Shown here: positions 42,990-52,424 of the stretch, piece after piece
Layout: the number at the start of each line of letters is the position of its first letter
Numbering within the stretch: the stretch's first letter is position 1
Source: Geoanaerobacter sp964528055
GTDB taxonomy: Bacteria > Desulfobacterota > Desulfuromonadia > Geobacterales > DSM-12255
Direction: 5' to 3'
Length of the DNA: 64,000 nucleotides
NCBI GenBank assembly: GCA_964528055.1
Contig: CAZGQM010000008.1
Location: forward strand, 1 to 64,000
Program-made: the position numbers and the translations under genes
Notes under the pieces: generated by a model
What the model was told of the DNA's origin: nothing
What the model saw: only the letters and a program-made list of their open reading frames with translations
Database searches by the model: none

Positions 42990-43506
42990 TCATATCATGC
43001 GAAAATACGCCGTCACCTTGATTTTCCGCGTCGTATCAAACCGTTCATCAATGATTGCACCGAATTTAAGAACTGTGGAATCGACTCCCGCCATTCTATG
43101 GATAACTTGGTTGATCTCACTACACTCGGCCATGGTCATATCGGATGAACCGGTAATATTCACCAGCACGCCGCTCGCTTGGTCAATTTTATGATTACCG
43201 CTGGAAAGAGGCTGCAATGCTTTGATGGCTGCTTCCAACCCACGACCGATTCCCGCAGCTTCGCCGACCCCGAAAATAACAGGAACTTCACTTTTTAGCA
43301 CGGATTTAACATCGGCGGAATCAATCCCGACAAGGCCATGTTGAGTCAGGAGATCTGTAATCCCACAGACAGCATTAATAAGGATTGCATCACCTGAATT
43401 AAAGACATCGAGAATATTCTTCTCTGAAGCGCCTACTCCTCAGAATATTTAGGCCAGCTCCGCCAATACCAACGACTTTAACAGTAGAAAACTTTGATTC
43501 AATCAT
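42990..43506 (-). pseudogene. decayed FtsZ-like gene with internal deletion
   Basis: The 5' end at 43506 has a ribosome site (GAAGGG) and reads MIESKFSTVKVVGIGGAGLNIL, which matches the FtsZ opening (IKVIGVGGGGGN). The frame then breaks and a second frame resumes FtsZ at about residue 160: NILDVFNSGDAILINAVCGI, LLTQHGLVGIDSADV, then SGVLVNITGSSDMT and LKFGAIIDERFD up to the stop at 42990. The GTP-binding core (GGGTGTG loop) between is missing. An intact 103-codon frame (42990-43301) covers only the C-terminal domain. It stops 9 bp before the DUF262 gene, suggesting they were once one operon. Confidence 0.7.
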
Positions 43507-43699
43507 TTTCCCTTCTGAGCTGCCCAATCTGCTGGTTTTCGGTACTGCGGCGCATTTCATGGTATTTTTAATTATCTTTTTGTTTTCATTAACGGTTGAA
43601 GCAAAATCGCCAAAATTACAATTACCCAGAAAGTTTCCATGTCATCCTCACTTTTCAATTCCGAGTCTGATTATGCTCAATCTGCCTCAGACTTCAGCA

Positions 43700-44164
43700 T
43701 TACATTATCGTAAAATCACAAAGTTTCTGATTCAATAAATCATTTTCATATTGGGCAAGGTATGCATTTCCGGTGTTCATCAATGTGTAATAACTATTTT
43801 GTCCCATAAAAGCGATATATCCCTTGATGATCGAGTCCATCCCCGCCGACAAGTTTGCTTTTGCAGTGAGCATGCATTTGGAAACAACAAGTGCATCCGC
43901 CTCTTGTTTAATGTTTTGCATAGTCATTACCGGACCAGATAGGGCAATACGTGCCGACGCTCCTGCAATCGTCTCAGCAGACTTCCACCGACTGTAAATA
44001 GCATTCAGCGGCAATACTGCTTTATCATAGGCGGCCTTGTTGCTTGCCTCAGTGATTACCGCCGGGGCCGAATTTTCGCCACTATCGGCACCACTGCCGC
44101 TTCCACTTCCACACCCTGTCACAGCTACCAACAACGACATCATAACCAGTATTTTCCGCTTCAT
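43700..44164 (-). CDS. small lipoprotein
   Basis: A 154-residue exported lipoprotein. The signal MKRKILVMMSLLVAVTGC ends in lipobox VTGC, followed by a Gly/Ser linker (GSGSGSGADSGENS). The mature region is helical, with ALNAIY-like repeats of small residues and Cys residues near 98 and 150. ATG 44164 has GGAGG upstream. No family is recognised, and a function in the island is not evident. Confidence 0.75.
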   Translation of the reverse strand: MKRKILVMMSLLVAVTGCGSGSGSGADSGENSAPAVITEASNKAAYDKAVLPLNAIYSRWKSAETIAGASARIALSGPVMTMQNIKQEADALVVSKCMLTAKANLSAGMDSIIKGYIAFMGQNSYYTLMNTGNAYLAQYENDLLNQKLCDFTIM

Positions 44165-44226
44165 GTATTGCCTCCTCACATTTTTATTGTGAGGATCTTT
44201 TCATACGACCTCCCCCATCTAGCGAC

Positions 44227-45195
44227 CTATGTTCCATATTTTTTTACTGCATCCATTATTTCCTTGATGATTTTCACGCGCAACCAATCGGGCTCCAACA
44301 CCTCCACATGCGAACCATGCTTCAGTATCTCCATCGTGATCTCTCCTTCGTGTGAGGCCGGGATAGTGCGTACCAGCGAACCATCTTCCTGAAACGCTTC
44401 AGTCTGGCCTTCATGCCAGATCTCATCCTTGATCCAACGTGACCGCTCCGGTGTGAAGCGCAACACCACGTTGAAGCTCTGTCTGTTCTGGAAAATACCA
44501 AAGGTGTTCTGCAAGAACGGCTGCCACTCCTCTTTTTCACGGATATGGAAGGCGGTTCCATTCACGCTGCAGTGCGTCATTCTTCCAAGTACAAAGTCAC
44601 GCCAGTCGCTGCGCAGATGACAGAAGGCGATCAGGTGCCAGTTGCCCATGTAGTTGACCATATGGTGCGGTTCGACCGTTCGCAAAGTGCAGTCGATTGC
44701 GGCGAGGGAGTGATAGCAGAATGTGAGAAGTTTGCCTTGCAGCAGGGCCGAGGTGACAATCTTGAAGGTCAGCGGATCGGTTGGGCTGATATTTTTCCAG
44801 CGGAAGGAGAAAGCGTCTTCCGGCCTTGCCCGCCCCGGCAGGTTGGCGGAGAGCAGCGAACCAAGCCGGGCTGAAACGCTCCCCAGTTCATCTGCCAGAG
44901 ACCCGGCTGATGCCTCGGTAATCAGTTTGCGAGAGATGAGCAAAGCAAGAAGTTCTTCTTCGGAGATGCGGATAACGGGGAGCTGAAAGGTGGGGTCGGT
45001 GTAGTAATAACCCTTGTGGGACTGGTCATATTCCAGGGGAGCTCGCAAGCGATCACGGAAATGATCGATGGAGCGCTGGGCAGTCTTGGGCGCAATTTCA
45101 AAATGCTCAACCAGTTTTTTTGAGTTGGGGAAGCGCTCGCGACGGGCTTCATTGTCAAACCAGATAAAACGTTCCAGATAAAGCTGGTCGCCCAT
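44227..45195 (-). CDS. WYL-domain transcriptional regulator
   Basis: A 322-residue regulator with an N-terminal winged helix (LVEHFEIAPKTAQRSIDHFRDRL, about 25-50) and a WYL ligand-binding domain (LLTFCYHSL ... EPHHMVNYMGNWHLIAFC ... RMTHC, about 160-220), then the WCX-type C-terminal domain. Such BrxR/CapW-like repressors are commonly found at the edge of defence islands and sense nucleic-acid signals. ATG 45195 is taken; a TTG 15 bases upstream is open. It may control the neighbouring restriction genes. Confidence 0.88.
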   Translation of the reverse strand: MGDQLYLERFIWFDNEARRERFPNSKKLVEHFEIAPKTAQRSIDHFRDRLRAPLEYDQSHKGYYYTDPTFQLPVIRISEEELLALLISRKLITEASAGSLADELGSVSARLGSLLSANLPGRARPEDAFSFRWKNISPTDPLTFKIVTSALLQGKLLTFCYHSLAAIDCTLRTVEPHHMVNYMGNWHLIAFCHLRSDWRDFVLGRMTHCSVNGTAFHIREKEEWQPFLQNTFGIFQNRQSFNVVLRFTPERSRWIKDEIWHEGQTEAFQEDGSLVRTIPASHEGEITMEILKHGSHVEVLEPDWLRVKIIKEIMDAVKKYGT

Positions 45196-45371
45196 GATGC
45201 GTTCTTTCAAACCCTACGGGACGAAATCCCCCGGAAATTAGATCCATTTCATTGTCAGAGGGTTACGATGTGTAGCATATCAGGGGGGAAGGCGCCACTG
45301 CTTTAGAAGCAGTTCAGGTGTAAACTTTGTTTTTATCTGCAATTGTATTCGGGTGGGACTTATTTCAGGCA

Positions 45372-45402
45372 GACCTGCGAGGTTTTCAAAACCTCGCAGG
45401 TC
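45372..45402. repeat. 31-bp near-perfect palindrome at the island edge
   Basis: GACCTGCGAGGTTTT and AAAACCTCGCAGGTC are perfect 15-bp arms around a single C. It lies between the WYL regulator and pyruvate carboxylase at the change from AT-rich island to core DNA. It could be a bidirectional terminator stem, a dispersed palindromic repeat or an element boundary. Confidence 0.6.
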
Positions 45403-45430
45403 CAGTATCGACGCGTTTCCACGTAGGGAC

Positions 45431-48400
45431 TTATCCCAGCACCACCAACAGATCGTCCTTCTCCACCTTATCCCCTTCCTTGAATTTGACCTCGGCAATG
45501 ACCGTGTCTTCCTTTGCCTTTATGTTTGTCTCCATTTTCATCGCCTCGGTAACCAGCAGGACATCGCCGACCTTGACCAGATCGCCAGCCTTGACGTTCA
45601 GCTTGAGGATCTTCCCTGGCATGGGAGCACCGACATGCTTCGCATTCCCTTTTTCTGCCTTTTCACGCTCGATTTCACTGGTCAATGCAGCCTGGTCGCG
45701 TACTGCAACCCCACGGGCATTACCGTTCACCTCAAAAAAGATGTGGCGCGTGCCGTCCGGATGGACCTTACCAATCGCATTCAGCTTGATTATGAGTGTC
45801 TTACCGGGCTCTATGTCTATGGAGGTCTCCTGGCCCGGCTCCAGGCCATAGAAGAAAATCGGCGTCGGAATGACCGAGGTGTCCGAGTACTCCTGTCGAT
45901 GTCTGTCGAACTCAGGATATACATGCGGATAGAGTATGTATGACATCAGGTCCTTGTCATTCACCTGATGACCTGTCTTAACCTCAGCTTCGTCCCGCTT
46001 GCATTCGAAATCCACCGGCTCTAGCAGCTCACCCGGTCGACAGGTAATCGGCTCTTCACCCTTCAGGATAATACGCTGCAAATCCTGCGGCCACCCCTGG
46101 TAAGGCTGGCCAAGCATCCCCTTGAACATTCCTACGACCGACTCTGGGAAGCTCAGCTCATCGCCTTTTGTAGAGAGGTCCTCAGGCTGGAGATTATTTT
46201 TTACGAGGAACATGGCCATATCGCCAACCACCTTAGACGAAGGGGTGACCTTGACGATATCGCCGAATAAAAGGTTCACCTTGTGGTACATCTCCTTGCA
46301 CTCCTCCCAGCGGTCAAGCAGACCGAGCCCCGCCACCTGGGGCTTGTAGTTGGAGTACTGCCCACCCGGAATCTCATGATGATAGACCTCGGCCGTACCG
46401 CTTTTCAGTCCCGGCTCAAAGGGTGCGTAGTAGTCGCGTACCGTCTCCCAGTAGTTGGCAAGCTTCTGCAGGCCGGCTTCATTTACCTGAGGATCCCACT
46501 CGGTTCCCCGCAAGGCAGCTACCAACGCATTGAGGTTTGGCTGGGCTGTAAGCCCTGAAATCGAAGAGAGCGCAGCATCAACTATGTCTACTCCTGCCTG
46601 ACAAGCCATCAGCAGTGCAGCCCCGCCATTTGATGAAGTGTCATGGGTATGCAGGTGAACAGGAATGCCGATGTTCTCCTTGAGTGCTTTGACTAGCTTG
46701 TATGCAGCCATCGGCTTCAGGAGGCCTGCCATGTCTTTTATCGCCAGGATATGAGCACCCATTTTCTCAAGCTCTTTGGCAAGATTGACATAGTATTCCA
46801 GGGGGTACTTGTCCCTCGTCGGGTCAGTAATATCACCGGTATAACAGATCGCAGCTTCGCAGATTTTGCCTGTTTTGCGCACCGCATCCATGGTCACCTG
46901 CATGCCGGTGATCCAGTTGAGGGAATCAAAGACCCTGAAAATATCGATGCCGCTGGAAGCCGCTTCTTCAACAAAGCGTTGTACCACGTTGTCGGGATAG
47001 TTGGTGTAGCCGACGGCGTTGGAGCCGCGAAGCAGCATCTGGAAGAGAACATTGGGAATGGCCTCTGAAAGCTTGTGAAGGCGCTGCCATGGATCCTCTT
47101 TGAGAAATCGCATGGAGACGTCAAAGGTGGCACCACCCCAGCATTCAAGAGAAAAGAGCTCTGATGCCAGGTGGGAAGTGGCCGGGGCAATCCTCAGCAG
47201 GTCGAAACTCCTGACGCGGGTTGCCAGTAGCGACTGATGGGCATCGCGCATGGTGGTATCGGTAATGAGCAGCTTCTTCTGCCCCAGAATCCAGTTGGAG
47301 AGGCCGTCTGCCCCTAATTGCATCAGCAGGTCACGGCTTCCGGCAGGTCTCGGCTGTGTAAAATCAACGTCCGGCAGATGGGCCTCTATCAGTTCGGACG
47401 ACTTTAGGGGCTTGGCCACGCCGGGTGAGCCGTTGACGATAACATCCCCCAGAAACTTGAGAACCTTTGTGGCCCTGTCCTTTTTCTCACGGATAACCAG
47501 GAGTTCCTGATGCTTCTCGATAAACGAGGTATCGCATTTGCCGCCAAGAAATACTTTATGGGTAACCACGTTCTCGAGAAACGGGATGTTGGTCTTGACC
47601 CCACGCACACGAAACTCCTGCAGGGAACGGTGCATGACATTCGCTGCCTCCTGAAAGGTTAGCCCCCATGATGTCACCTTCACCAGCAGAGAGTCATAGT
47701 GAGGGGTTATCTTCGAGCCGGTAAAGGCATTGCCTGCATCAAGCCTCACACCAAAACCCGCAGCAGAGCGATAGGTGGTAATGGTGCCGAAATCCGGTGC
47801 GAAATTATTGGTGGGGTCCTCAGTGGTTATCCTGCATTGGATGGCATACCCCCGCATGTCGATTGCGCTCTGGGAAGGGATGTTGATTTCCGGGTCTGTC
47901 AGCTTTTTCCCCTCAGCCACAAGGATCTGAGCCTGCACAAGGTTGCGGCCTGTGATCATCTCCGTAACGGTATGTTCTACCTGAATCCGCGGGTTCATCT
48001 CGATAAAGTACCAGTTCCCTTCCTTGTCAACGAGGAACTCTATGGTACCGGCATTGCGGTAATGGACCTGGCCTGCAATCTTGAGCGCAGCATTGCAGAG
48101 CTCTTCACGTGTCTTCTGGGTAAGGGAGAGGGAAGGGGCAAACTCCACCACCTTCTGGTGACGACGCTGTATGGAACAGTCCCTCTCGTAGAAATGAACA
48201 AGGTTACCGTAATTATCGCCAAGCACCTGCACCTCGATATGCTTGGGGTCTTCAAGGTAGCGCTCGAGGAAAACCGCCGGATTGCCGAACGACGCCTTGG
48301 CTTCGCTGCGCGCCGCAACAAGCCCCTCCAGCAACTCCTTCTTGGTCTGCGCCACGCGCATGCCGCGGCCACCGCCACCTGCTGCAGCCTTGATGATAAT

Positions 48401-48877
48401 CGGGTAGCCGTTCTTCTTGGCAAAGATCAGCGCTTCCTCCTCGTGCTCAATCGGCTCCTCAGTACCGGGAACCGTAGGAACGCCTGCTGCAACTGCCACC
48501 CTCCGTGCCGCGACCTTGTCACCCAGCGCCTCCTGCATCTCTGCGGTCGGACCGATGAAGACAATCCCATTGGCCTCACACTTACCGGCAAACTCTGCAT
48601 TTTCAGAAAGAAACCCGTAGCCGGGATGGATCGCATCCACATCGATCTGTTTGGCAAGAGCAATAATCTCGTCGATCCCGAGATAGGCATCGATTGGACT
48701 CTTACCCTTCCCAATGAGATAAGCTTCGTCAGCCTTGTACCGGTGGAGCGCCAGCTTGTCCTCCTCGGAGTAGATGGCCACAGTACTGATTCCTAGTTCC
48801 GTACATGCCCGGAATATCCTGATTGCAATCTCACCACGGTTAGCTGCCATCACTTTACGAAATTTTCTCGCTCCCAT
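45431..48877 (-). CDS. pyc: pyruvate carboxylase
   Basis: A 1148-residue single-chain enzyme that carboxylates pyruvate to oxaloacetate for the TCA cycle and gluconeogenesis. Order: biotin carboxylase with the ATP-grasp loop AAAGGGGRGMR and FIEMNPRIQVEHTVTE (1-460), carboxyltransferase with TTMRDAHQSLLATR and a zinc-binding HLHTHDTS (about 540-830), allosteric linker, and biotinyl domain with TEAMKMETN where Lys1114 takes biotin. ATG 48877 follows a GGAGG. Length is normal for the alpha-4 type. It is monocistronic with an AT-rich promoter region upstream. Confidence 0.97.
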   Translation of the reverse strand: MGARKFRKVMAANRGEIAIRIFRACTELGISTVAIYSEEDKLALHRYKADEAYLIGKGKSPIDAYLGIDEIIALAKQIDVDAIHPGYGFLSENAEFAGKCEANGIVFIGPTAEMQEALGDKVAARRVAVAAGVPTVPGTEEPIEHEEEALIFAKKNGYPIIIKAAAGGGGRGMRVAQTKKELLEGLVAARSEAKASFGNPAVFLERYLEDPKHIEVQVLGDNYGNLVHFYERDCSIQRRHQKVVEFAPSLSLTQKTREELCNAALKIAGQVHYRNAGTIEFLVDKEGNWYFIEMNPRIQVEHTVTEMITGRNLVQAQILVAEGKKLTDPEINIPSQSAIDMRGYAIQCRITTEDPTNNFAPDFGTITTYRSAAGFGVRLDAGNAFTGSKITPHYDSLLVKVTSWGLTFQEAANVMHRSLQEFRVRGVKTNIPFLENVVTHKVFLGGKCDTSFIEKHQELLVIREKKDRATKVLKFLGDVIVNGSPGVAKPLKSSELIEAHLPDVDFTQPRPAGSRDLLMQLGADGLSNWILGQKKLLITDTTMRDAHQSLLATRVRSFDLLRIAPATSHLASELFSLECWGGATFDVSMRFLKEDPWQRLHKLSEAIPNVLFQMLLRGSNAVGYTNYPDNVVQRFVEEAASSGIDIFRVFDSLNWITGMQVTMDAVRKTGKICEAAICYTGDITDPTRDKYPLEYYVNLAKELEKMGAHILAIKDMAGLLKPMAAYKLVKALKENIGIPVHLHTHDTSSNGGAALLMACQAGVDIVDAALSSISGLTAQPNLNALVAALRGTEWDPQVNEAGLQKLANYWETVRDYYAPFEPGLKSGTAEVYHHEIPGGQYSNYKPQVAGLGLLDRWEECKEMYHKVNLLFGDIVKVTPSSKVVGDMAMFLVKNNLQPEDLSTKGDELSFPESVVGMFKGMLGQPYQGWPQDLQRIILKGEEPITCRPGELLEPVDFECKRDEAEVKTGHQVNDKDLMSYILYPHVYPEFDRHRQEYSDTSVIPTPIFFYGLEPGQETSIDIEPGKTLIIKLNAIGKVHPDGTRHIFFEVNGNARGVAVRDQAALTSEIEREKAEKGNAKHVGAPMPGKILKLNVKAGDLVKVGDVLLVTEAMKMETNIKAKEDTVIAEVKFKEGDKVEKDDLLVVLG

Positions 48878-49152
48878 AAACTGCCTCCTGTTGAGGATAA
48901 TTTTATTCTGATTTAAAACAGTTATAGCGCTGGTAAAAACTTTAGTTTGACTAAATATTTATTCAGTCATTTTAAATGCTTAGGAGATTATTTCCAACAC
49001 CGGCAAATAAAGCAGAATCTCATCTTATTGTCAATGTTAAACAGTCGTTTTGCGTACTAGAACATCCATTGGCAACACAGGTTTCACTTTGCGCGGATAA
49101 AAAATCGTGTTAGTATTTGCCGGCACAAATGCATCCGAAAAGGAGAAGATCG
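48878..49152. other. divergent promoter region of pyc and the parvulin gene
   Basis: A 275-bp AT-rich spacer with no open frame worth calling. For the parvulin gene a weak promoter can be read as TTGCGC, 16 bp, TAGTAT near 49092-49119. No clear operator or riboswitch was found for pyc. Confidence 0.5.
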
Positions 49153-50181
49153 ATGAATACAGTACGGAAGTCAGTTTTCACTGCTCTCTGCGCCACCCTG
49201 GTCATAGGAGCCCTACAGACCCTGCCGGTCGTTGGCGCCGAGGTCAAGCCGGCCGAGCAGAAGCAGGCAGAACCGTCAAAAACTTCAAAAAATGATCCCG
49301 TGGCCAAAGTGGGCAACACCATAATAACCCGAGGAGAATTGGAACGAGCCGAATCGATCCTGATGAAGCAGAATCCTCCCCAGCAACCGCTTACCCCTGA
49401 GCAGACCAAACAGGTCTCTGACTACCTCACGGATCAGCTTGTTTCTGCCGAACTGCTGTATCAGTCAGGTCTAAAGCTTGAAGTTAAGGAGCTGGAAAAG
49501 CAGGTAGAAGACAAGATAGGCCAGGCAAGGGCCGGTTATGCAAAGCCTGAAGAGTTCGAGTCAGCACTCAAGGCGCAGGATATGGATGAAAAACTTCTCC
49601 GCGACTACACACGCAAAGAAATTATTGTCAACAACCTGATCGAAAAGGAAATCGTCCCTAAAGTCAAGGTCACGGACGAAGAGATTCTGAAGTTTTATAC
49701 GGATAACAAGGAACGTTATTTCAGCAAACCCGAACAGGTAAGGGCAAGCCATATTCTTATCAGTGTTGACCAGAAGGCCGATGATGAAACCAAGAAGAAG
49801 GCACGAGAAAAGGCCGAGACCGTTCTCAAAGAGGTAAAGGCAGGGAAAAAGGAGTTTGCCGAACTTGCAAAGAACCATTCAAACTGTCCTAGCAAGGATC
49901 AAGGTGGAGACCTGGGACCATTTGGCAAGGGCCAGATGGTGAAGCCGTTTGAAGATGCCGTCTTTGCACTGAAGCAGGGAGAGGTGAGCGGGATTGTGGA
50001 GACACAGTTCGGCTACCACATCATCAAGCTGACAGATAGGAAAGCGGCAGAAAACGTCTCCCTGGACGAGGCAAAGGGAAAGATCGCCGAATTCCTCAAG
50101 GGGCAGAAGATTCAGGCCAAGGTGGCTGAGTACATTAACGAAATAAAAGGGAAAATAAAGGTAGAGAAGCTTTTGAAATAG
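49153..50181 (+). CDS. parvulin-type peptidyl-prolyl isomerase (SurA/PrsA-like foldase)
   Basis: A 342-residue exported foldase. Signal peptide near residues 5-28 (VFTALCATLVIGALQTLPVVGA), a SurA_N-like helical domain (about 45-190: EQTKQVSDYLTDQLVSAELLY) and one rotamase domain (about 196-290) with VRASHILISVDQ, FAELAKNHSNCPSKDQGGDLG and FGYHIIKLTDR. It assists folding of outer-membrane or periplasmic proteins. ATG 49153 has AAGGAG upstream. It stands alone, followed by a stem-loop at 50205-50232. Confidence 0.9.
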   Translation: MNTVRKSVFTALCATLVIGALQTLPVVGAEVKPAEQKQAEPSKTSKNDPVAKVGNTIITRGELERAESILMKQNPPQQPLTPEQTKQVSDYLTDQLVSAELLYQSGLKLEVKELEKQVEDKIGQARAGYAKPEEFESALKAQDMDEKLLRDYTRKEIIVNNLIEKEIVPKVKVTDEEILKFYTDNKERYFSKPEQVRASHILISVDQKADDETKKKAREKAETVLKEVKAGKKEFAELAKNHSNCPSKDQGGDLGPFGKGQMVKPFEDAVFALKQGEVSGIVETQFGYHIIKLTDRKAAENVSLDEAKGKIAEFLKGQKIQAKVAEYINEIKGKIKVEKLLK

Positions 50182-50204
50182 ACGGATTGCACATGATCGC
50201 ACAA

Positions 50205-50232
50205 GAGCCCGTCAACCGCAGTTGACGGGCTC
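50205..50232 (+). terminator. stem-loop after the foldase gene
   Basis: GAGCCCGTCAA-CCGCAG-TTGACGGGCTC is a perfect 11-bp stem 24 bases after the stop. Only a short T run follows, so termination may be partly factor-dependent. Confidence 0.6.
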
Positions 50233-50342
50233 TTGCATAAGCAGTTCGCTAATATTCAAGACGTGCTTGCTATTGCAGTGCTCATCAGAGTGATGGTTCG
50301 GGAGGTTTTTCGCCCTCTCAGGAGGTTGAAGTTTACTTCCTT

Positions 50343-51203
50343 TTACTCTGGATTTTTGCCTTTTTCCGCCCCCTGAATTCTTCCCAGCAGATTCAATGCA
50401 CGTTTGACGCGGGATATTATCCGCATCGGCATAACCGGTTTGGCTACGAAATCGAAGAATCCGTATTCGAAAGCTTTTCGCTCCTCTTCAGGAGAGGCCT
50501 TTGAGGTGATCAGGATTATCGGGATTTCGGCGGTCTGCGGAAAGCCTCTTAGTGCTCGAAACAGCCCAAAACCGTCCATTTTTGGCATAACAGAGTCACA
50601 GATTATCAGATCTGGAAGCCTTTCCACAGCTTGCTTGATCCCTTCTAACCCATCGACGGCAATGACAACTTCAAATCCTTCACGCTCAAGCGCCACCTGA
50701 ATTATTGTTGCCACCGGTGCCGAATCCTCAACCACCAGAATATTGCCATGCTTACGTTCTTCTGTAACCCCACGCAGGTAGAATGCCTTGATGGCTGCAA
50801 GGATCTCCCTTTCTGAGGCGAGTACCGGAAAGACCTTCAGTCCAGTTTTTTTTGCAAGAAAGTCGAATGTGTCGATATCAAATGGGTTGCTTACCGCCAG
50901 AGCCAGCACACCATCTTTTTCCTTTAGCGGAAATATCCCTCGCTGCATTGCAAAGTCAACCGAGACCCGCTCCAACAGTTGGGGGGTGAATTCATGCCCG
51001 AGAATATGTTTGACTGACTTCAAGTTCAGCTGTTTCGCCAAGGCATCAACCAATTCAGAATCGGTTATTACACCCATCTCTTCGAGTAACGCCCCCAGAC
51101 GCTTGCCGCTCCCCTTCTGGCGGGACAAGACTCTCTCCAGTGTTGTCGCCGTTATAATACCGGCATCCACCAGAAAATCTCCAATTGGCCGTCTCTCCTT
51201 CAT
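50343..51203 (-). CDS. MshEN-REC fusion: putative c-di-GMP-binding response regulator
   Basis: A 286-residue cytoplasmic protein. The N-terminal MshEN (T2SSE_N) domain carries the c-di-GMP motif KRLGALLEEMGVITDSELVD followed by ALAKQ (about 33-57). The C-terminal receiver domain (about 155-280) has EDSA, the phospho-acceptor in LIICDSVMPKMDG and LITSK. ATG 51203 with GGAAGG upstream is favoured over ATG 51209. There is no ATPase domain, so it is a regulator, not a secretion motor. It could integrate phosphorelay and c-di-GMP signals, for example in motility or biofilm control. Confidence 0.85.
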   Translation of the reverse strand: MKERRPIGDFLVDAGIITATTLERVLSRQKGSGKRLGALLEEMGVITDSELVDALAKQLNLKSVKHILGHEFTPQLLERVSVDFAMQRGIFPLKEKDGVLALAVSNPFDIDTFDFLAKKTGLKVFPVLASEREILAAIKAFYLRGVTEERKHGNILVVEDSAPVATIIQVALEREGFEVVIAVDGLEGIKQAVERLPDLIICDSVMPKMDGFGLFRALRGFPQTAEIPIILITSKASPEEERKAFEYGFFDFVAKPVMPMRIISRVKRALNLLGRIQGAEKGKNPE

Positions 51204-51513
51204 TCGCATCCTTCCATCACGATATTCGTGTAATATCCCATACAACACCTATCGGTACGATCTGATTTTAATTAAAAAATGATTGTACTGAATCTGCTGT
51301 ATTAAATATATAACAATGTGACAAGACTGAGTACATCTGTGCACATCCTCATGGACTTACTATGAGACAGGGATAGTGATCGTGCCGCTTGACGTCATCA
51401 AAGCGCTAACTTCGCCATAGCGAGTAATGAACTACCGGCAAAGAGCAAATATATTTCACCAGCGATGTAAATGCCCTAACCATTCTTGCGGCAAGAGGCT
51501 GAAAAATTAAAAA

Positions 51514-51732
51514 TTATACTGGTTGTAATTCATCTGCCACTTTCCGGTAGAGTCCCTCTCCATCCGCCGCAGAAACGAGCAGGCCATCCACGATGGCAAA
51601 CGGTTCGCGTTTACACAACCCGCACTTTTTCAGACACTCCTTCTTCTTTACATCAAGATCCGGAAACTCCTCCAAAATCCGCCTGCGGACCTCTTTGGAA
51701 CTCTTGTTCTTCGCGCAGAAGCGGATTTTCAT
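51514..51732 (-). CDS. DUF1450-like Cys-rich small protein
   Basis: A 72-residue protein with four cysteines in the pattern FCAKN ... CLKKCGLCKR, a thioredoxin-like ferredoxin signature. It may hold a [2Fe-2S] cluster. ATG 51732 (MKIRFCAKN) is chosen since family members begin here. Its 5' end lies 10 bp after the ferritin stop on the same strand, so the iron-linked genes are probably co-transcribed. The exact partner is unknown. Confidence 0.75.
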   Translation of the reverse strand: MKIRFCAKNKSSKEVRRRILEEFPDLDVKKKECLKKCGLCKREPFAIVDGLLVSAADGEGLYRKVADELQPV

Positions 51733-51742
51733 CCCGGACACC

Positions 51743-52258
51743 CTATGCGACTGTGGTTGGTGGTGGCGTAAATACACGGGTCCCAAGCTCGTTGTCCAGC
51801 ATCAGCAAGCCATAACCGTTGTCACCTATGAGCTTCAGCTTGCCAATGATCTCACGATCATTCTCCTCTTCCTCGATCTGCTCCGTAATAAACCACTGGA
51901 GGAAAATCCGTGAAGCATGATCCTTCTCATCCGTTGCAAGTTCAGTCAGGTCATTGATGCATCCTGTGATGAACTGTTCATGCTTGAGGGTCTCTTCGAG
52001 GAGATTGAGAAGGGATTTGAACTTGCTGCCGGGAGCTGCCATCTGCCCGATCACGGCCTGGTCCCCCTGACTGTTGATGTAGTCATAAAACTTCTGGAAA
52101 TGGACCATCTCCTCCATGTACTGAACATTGAACCAGTGGGCAGCCCCTTTGAACCCCATGGCATTAGCTGCTGAAGACATGTTCAGATAGAGATAGGCCG
52201 AATAGAGTTCGGTGTTCATGTGCTTATTGAGAGCAGTGTAGATCTTTTTGGTCAGCAT
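51743..52258 (-). CDS. ftnA: ferritin
   Basis: A 171-residue bacterial non-heme ferritin storing Fe(III) in a 24-mer. The four-helix bundle carries ferroxidase ligands: Glu17 (NTELYSAYLY), Glu50 and His53 in YMEEMVHFQKF, and Glu94/Glu130 later (LEETLKHEQF, EQIEEEEND). A Gln in the last bundle helix (LQWFITEQ) completes the site. It is the first gene of an iron-protein pair with the DUF1450-like gene; no Fur box was recognised upstream. Confidence 0.93.
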   Translation of the reverse strand: MLTKKIYTALNKHMNTELYSAYLYLNMSSAANAMGFKGAAHWFNVQYMEEMVHFQKFYDYINSQGDQAVIGQMAAPGSKFKSLLNLLEETLKHEQFITGCINDLTELATDEKDHASRIFLQWFITEQIEEEENDREIIGKLKLIGDNGYGLLMLDNELGTRVFTPPPTTVA

Positions 52259-52366
52259 GGGAATTCTCCTTGAATACGGGATTGATACATAGTGCTCGTT
52301 ATAGGCAGCTACTATGAAAGTATATACCAGTGGGCGCTCTAGTCAAAATACTGGAAGTATAACGAA

Positions 52367-52392
52367 GGCCGCACCGGCTCTCCGGTACGGCC
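52367..52392 (-). terminator. stem-loop between rubrerythrin-like and ferritin genes
   Basis: GGCCGCACCGG-CTCT-CCGGTACGGCC is an 11-bp stem with one mismatch 33 bp after the rubrerythrin-like stop on the minus strand. A T-poor tail (TTCGTTATA) follows, so it is a weak intrinsic terminator. Confidence 0.5.
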
Positions 52393-52424
52393 CCTATTAC
52401 TGCTTACGACTCTCACCTTGCTGT

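Noticed and set aside
42990..43301. Functional small FtsZ C-terminal-domain protein
   Set aside because: A 103-codon frame exists, but FtsZ-like sequence continues upstream in the same frame without a start and then in another frame to a proper ribosome site, which fits decay better than a designed short protein.
47699..48796. 365-codon open frame antisense to pyruvate carboxylase
   Set aside because: Lies fully inside the biotin carboxylase domain of a complete gene; no ribosome site and no recognisable protein.
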